64,000 nucleotides of DNA. Origin: Branchiostoma floridae. Lineage: Eukaryota; Chordata; Leptocardii; Amphioxiformes; Branchiostomatidae. How positions within the stretch are numbered: position 1 is the first letter of the stretch; each line of letters begins with the position of its first letter. Positions 59,406 through 64,000 of the stretch are shown here, piece after piece. The notes beneath the pieces were generated by a model. That model made no database searches. It worked only from the letters and a program-made list of their open reading frames with translations, and had not been told where the DNA came from. Where the stretch lies: the NCBI RefSeq assembly GCF_000003815.2, contig NC_049987.1, forward strand, positions 12,112,778 to 12,176,777, written 5' to 3'. The position numbers and the translations under genes are program-made.

Positions 59406-60350
59406 AGGGGAACTAAACCTTTTCTTGTAAAGCATTCTGCAATATTTTAACTACATCAAAAAGTCCAGTTTTTACTTGTTTTACGTTAGTCCATCATAGA
59501 TTAGCGTTTCCACAACATTTGAACTTCGCGGCGTTTTGTTGTCGAGCCCGGGAAGTACCGCGACCTTTGACCTCTGTGACGTAATCCGACCACCAACCTG
59601 CCCCAGCTCGCACGTCCAGCACACATCTTGACTGCGCGGGAACTTATCGTATAAATAGAGTTTTCCAGTCCGGCTTTCTCAATCGAGGACTTGCCAATGT
59701 GGACCGTAACTTGTGAACTCTTCATTTAGAGTTTGTTACGACCTCGTCTGTGGCACAAAACGTATTACGGACGTACGAAAATAGGAGATTTTTTTTCCCG
59801 CGAGTTCGTCCAGCTGAAATGTGGGGAGGGGGCGCAATGCCTTCCTGCGTAGTTTGTAGTAACTCCAGCAAGAAAGGTTACAACATCGGTCCCGTCCCAT
59901 TCGACGACGCTGACAGCCTCGATAAGTTCTGGATGTGTCGACGGGGCGACAAAAGTAGCTCCAACGGCGCGCGCGCCGCCCTCCCCAGTCTCATCGGCCG
60001 ATCTCTCTGGGCGCCTGGGCAGGTAGTTGTACGGAGTTATATTCTGTGGGTCAAACCCCTCGTACTTCTCAAAGCCCTCAAACTCGTTTACTCCCTCCAA
60101 GTCGCCGGAATCCATCATTGGGAGAGTAGCGTGGTGACAAAGCCGTGGTATAGCGTATTGGCATATTTAGCAGTATGGAGGTTGGCGGTCGGAATACATC
60201 ACAGAGGTCAAAGGTCGCGGTACTTCCCGGGCTCGACAACAAAACGCCGCGAAGTTCAAATGTTGTGGAAACGTGTGGGACGTGTTGTGGGACTTTTTGA
60301 TGTAGTTAAAATATTGCAGAATGCTTTACAAAAAAAGGTTTAGTTCCCCT
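59406..60350. mobile_element. 945-bp TTAA-flanked inverted-repeat transposon (Kolobok- or piggyBac-like)
   Basis: Ends are AGGGGAACTAAACC and its complement, with TTAA duplicated at 59402-59405 and 60351-60354. The inverted repeats extend about 190 bases (59406 to about 59600, and about 60178 to 60350) with a diverged patch near 59465-59505. TTAA duplication is shared by Kolobok and piggyBac. The interior has frames open on both strands; the minus one resembles the N-terminus of transposon-linked proteins. Confidence 0.8.
59765..60118 (-). pseudogene. Open frame inside the TTAA element, possible transposon protein N-terminus
   Basis: The 117-codon frame starts MMDSGDLEGVNEFEGFEKYE and continues to NITPYNYLPRRPE. 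An acidic start followed by an I-x-PY-x-x-x-P motif is, from memory, typical of proteins linked to Kolobok-like elements in lancelets and cnidarians. It lies entirely within the element. The overlapping plus-strand frame (59820-59950) has a CVVC motif and is an alternative. Confidence 0.35.
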
Positions 60351-60354
60351 TTAA

Positions 60355-63300
60355 CCCCCTGTCTTGATAGTTGCAACTGCATCATCTCCATGACAAGGAG
60401 AAGGGCAGATGAGTTGCCAGTGGCTCTATTGATGTCAGTACTGGTAGGATTACTTGTGGTGTGAAATCATTTAGCAGTCACAAAAGGACTGATCTTCTAG
60501 TTATTCTGTCAGCAGCTTATTACCTGGAAAACTATTGTAATGCTGGCTTCAGTTATGACAGTGGAAATGTATGCACTGCAGTAAGACTAAGAGATCCATG
60601 ATATATATGTATATGTATATGTATATATTTTGTCCCTAAGATGTCTTTGAAACTAAAGATAAATTGGTTGATGAAACTATTTTACTTAGTGTATTTTCAA
60701 GGTTCTCCTCACCTTTCTTATGGAAATCTCATGATCCTTCCACCCAGTTTCCCTCATTTTCCCACAGTGCCTGTCCATTCTAGTGTGTCCCTCAGGCAGA
60801 AAGATTGTTACCAGATGGACCAGGAGCATGGCTTACAATGGCAGGTTACGTGGGGTCATAGGAGGTTAAGGACCTTCATTGTTAACCAATTGTCCCTTAT
60901 CAGACATGAATCTCTTACTGAGTGTTAAAATTTTAGCTTACACCTATCCAAATTCCTGATCATTATGACCCTGTGAGCTCCTGTTTTTGTTCTTTGTGTG
61001 TGTTTACACTAAATACTACTGACCTTGTTTTGTTTATTGCATGTAGACTGGATTTATGCATGCAATCATCTCAAAACAGTTTGAGCTTCAACTGTAAAGG
61101 AGAAGACAGCAAAGAAGATGCCTTCCCATCCACGTGTTTTGATAGATACCACTGTTGTTTGTAAAATAATTCTTTAATCAGTGACTCTTAAAACACGTAA
61201 AACATGTTCCTCCAAATTTTTCTCATACATGACTGATGAACCTCTTCAACGATACTCTGTTGTTTAGCATTTCAAACCCCCATGAATGATATTCTCTGCT
61301 TCCCATCTTGCCCTCACTAGGCTCAGTTGTAGTTTACTTGTTGTTGTTTTCATAACTAAAAATTGATTGATTACAGGTTCCTTTGATACGTACATGGCCT
61401 TGTCACGTTTACAGTCTGTTCACTTGAAGAACCTGTTCCAAGGACAAGTGGCATGACCATACATAACTCTATATTGGAATGTTGAAAAAATTCTGTCAAT
61501 AACCACACTTTACCAGTTATGTTGGGTTTACATGCACACTTAAGGCTATCTGGGGCCCACAAATACTGCAGAACTATCATCCCAGGTCTTTGCACAACCA
61601 TAAAATTCCTCTTTGCACTGGAAAAAAAAGCTATCAATATCCTGATATTATCCCGATATTGCCAGTCCCGGTATTACAAAATATAATGTGTAAAGTGGGA
61701 CTAAAGCTCTCCTACTGTAGGCCAGAGTAATTTATGTACACAGCCTGACTGTGGATGGTCCAGGGGTTGTGAATAGGAAGCTCACTGGCCCATATCTGGG
61801 TCTATATGCCTGTCTGGTGCTAACTGTTGCTATGGAAACCAGGTAAATACATGTCACACACAATAGGTCAGAATGCGTAGTCCACACGTGGCCAGAAGTG
61901 TGAGAACTTACTCAGCTCTTCCGTTATTTTTGCAGTTTCAGGAAAAAGATCGGAGTTGTCAGAAATTAGCATGTACAGTACTTCATTAAAGATTCATGTA
62001 CACTGGCAAAAATGGACAAAGGGGTTACCAAACATAGTTATGGTATGATACGCAATATGAGCACCCCATATAAGTTATGATAGCTAGGATACTTAGCAAC
62101 CCGGCGTACAAAGAAAATGGTTATCCAGTTCCTGACATACATATTGCTGTCCTTCAGTTATGTTGTCTCCATTTATAGAACCAAGGAGGAAGTAGTCATC
62201 ACATTGATCACAGTCATCATGGGATGCAATAAAGGTATGAAAATGAATATACAGGGAACACAAGTAGAGCAGGAATCTGTCCCAAAGGGCTGATTTAGCA
62301 CATTTGGTTCATTCATTTAAATCCTGATGTGAGGTTACCAGGTAATACATGTATCATGGTGTGATGGAAATACTCAGAGGAACATTCAACAGGAAAGTAG
62401 GTCACACATGTCCAAGGGGTCACCTGTTGTCCTTGGTGTGCTATTTCTAGAGAAGAGATGACATTCTTTTCAGGGTTGTTCTCTCCCTCCTAAGTTGAGC
62501 ATTGGCTGGGTCGGCTACGATGTGCATGCATTTTGTGTGTATGTTAGTCTTAATAAAAGGTACAAATACCATATAAATAAATTTCTCCTTGTAGGTAGGG
62601 TTTTCCATTAGGAAGAAATTATTATTCTCCAAGCAGAGGTTGGGTCGTTGGGGTAGCTAAAATCCCAGTCACTACTACCCTTGCGATCCAACTTCATTTT
62701 TGTGCAACCACCTGGCAACTTCCCTACAAACTGCAGATTAAGCATGAAGCATGTCACTTGTATAGTTAGGAAACTATACTGCCATTATCAAGATTTGTGA
62801 TCTATGATTACTGCTATATTCATGTGGAACATTCCTGTTACTAACTAAGATAAATGTTTGCCTACAAGCTACGGACCATTATACATTAGATTGACCAAGT
62901 GTGCCATTCAGATAAGTAATGGTATGATTTTCACTAACATGTAATGCACTATTGCTCATCATTTGGTGTAGAGACATTCAAATGGGCCATGCAATGGTGG
63001 GAAATACATTTGAAATGTGATTTCCACATGGTAATTGCTGATTTGAAATGGCTGGAAATAAGGTCACTTAGATGACATCAAAAGTTTCACACCCATACTG
63101 AAATATTCTTCTGTCATCATCCAATCAAAACTCAGAACTGCCAATGACATCAGCAAAGCTATGTTTGACGCACAATTTTTTTATTTCTTTCCTTGCGGGT
63201 TTTCTCTTTTTTTCCCCTTCGGAAACATCCTGCATTTTCATGGAAAATGTGACAGCTCTTTAACTTCAGTAAAATTCAACTACCAAGTCCATAATGCCAT

Positions 63301-64000
63301 AAAACAAAATTAGACTCTTCCCCTCTGGTTATGTTCAAGTTTTATGGTCTGGAATTGCATGCATGCAAATAGTCTAGAGGTCTTTAATATGAACCTCTTG
63401 CTATTAAAGGGAATCTGTAATGTTTTGTGGACAAGGATTTTGTTACTAAAGTAAATCTCCTGAATGGTTATGACATCTTCTGGCTTCAATTTCTGGCAGC
63501 ATGATATATTCCTTAGCGCTGATGGCATGTTTAAGACTGCCATTTTATCATTTCCAACTCCACATACACAATGTGCCCACAGGGATAACTATCTGCACTA
63601 AACACTCGGTCTTGTGTATGCAGGCAGATATGGAGTGGTTTATATGAATATATGTTATAAATTCCATTTGATATATGAATATGATCAGGTAGACTTCTAT
63701 CAAGTCTGAACATCCAGCCAAACATAATCTGGTATGTTTGTGTGTCTTGCAAGGATTAAACATCGTATATCATATGCAAGATGCAGTGTCCTATTGATAT
63801 ATCACACTCACATAATGTTTGCAATTTTCGTAGCAGCCTATAGACTAGAAGACCAATTATGCGCACCACCTCTAATGTTGTGCATGTAATAACAGCCCAG
63901 GTGTGAAATATCCAAGTCCCGAGGATAACAAATTATTACATCTATTATTCATTGTCGGAGGCACCAGATACACAGAATATCGAATTGCATCTACTGAAAA
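60355..64000. other. Intronic or intergenic DNA, nothing recognised
   Basis: No phased exons, RNA genes or clear mobile elements. A short (TATATG)n patch lies at about 60600-60630. Confidence 0.5.

Noticed and set aside
59750-60343. 197-codon plus-strand frame, longest non-genic frame on the right side
   Set aside because: Lies wholly inside the TTAA transposon and runs into its inverted repeat; codon content looks like a shadow of repeat sequence.
1-64000. CRISPR arrays, bacterial operons or prophage
   Set aside because: No regularly spaced repeats with unique spacers; gene structure is spliced and animal throughout.

Overview
The window is nuclear DNA from an intron-rich animal, most likely a lancelet (Branchiostoma) or a close invertebrate deuterostome. 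The reasons are that the conserved genes match single-copy pro-orthologues of vertebrate families, introns carry canonical GT-AG borders at about 8-14 per gene, there is no protein-coding density outside those genes, and introns are littered with short inverted-repeat DNA elements and tRNA-derived SINE-like sequences. The species call is an inference. I rebuilt the exon chains by hand from splice sites and reading phase; in the six complete genes all phases close and the predicted length is close to the human protein, except for ZUP1, which is longer.

Layout: 1-3216 has no recognisable gene (a long perfect palindrome, an AAC-rich repeat). 3217-4306 is an inverted-repeat transposon with a helicase relic. 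4875-9970 (+) STK40 pseudokinase. 12823-18202 (-) ZUP1, a K63-ubiquitin-specific protease, convergent with STK40. ZUP1 is divergent from an importin-alpha gene of the KPNA1/5/6 class (non-coding exon near 19420, coding 22704-31115, +). FAM162 (39380-39976, -, N-terminus missing next to a 100-N assembly gap) is convergent with the importin and divergent from MIX23/CCDC58 (41231-45189, +). RPF2 (45976-51859, -) is convergent with MIX23 and hosts a 2.65-kb transposon in an intron. NJMU-R1/C17orf75 (53073-56286, -) is divergent from an unidentified gene whose first coding exon is 56761-56876 (+). The remaining right side (56877-64000) looks like intron or intergenic DNA with one TTAA-flanked transposon.

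Functionally the genes are ordinary housekeeping ones: kinase-like scaffold, ubiquitin protease, nuclear import receptor, two small mitochondrial proteins, a ribosome biogenesis factor and a golgin-tethering complex subunit. No operon-like or defence system is visible. The main point of interest is the gene order itself: ZUP1-KPNA-FAM162-MIX23-RPF2, with STK40 alongside, looks like the unduplicated ancestor of segments that in human are split over 3q21, 6q21-22 and 1p34-35. The second interest is a set of inverted-repeat elements with precise target-site duplications, some keeping fragments of THAP, YqaJ and RecQ-like helicase genes, and two cases where pieces of exons have been tandemly copied into the neighbouring intron.
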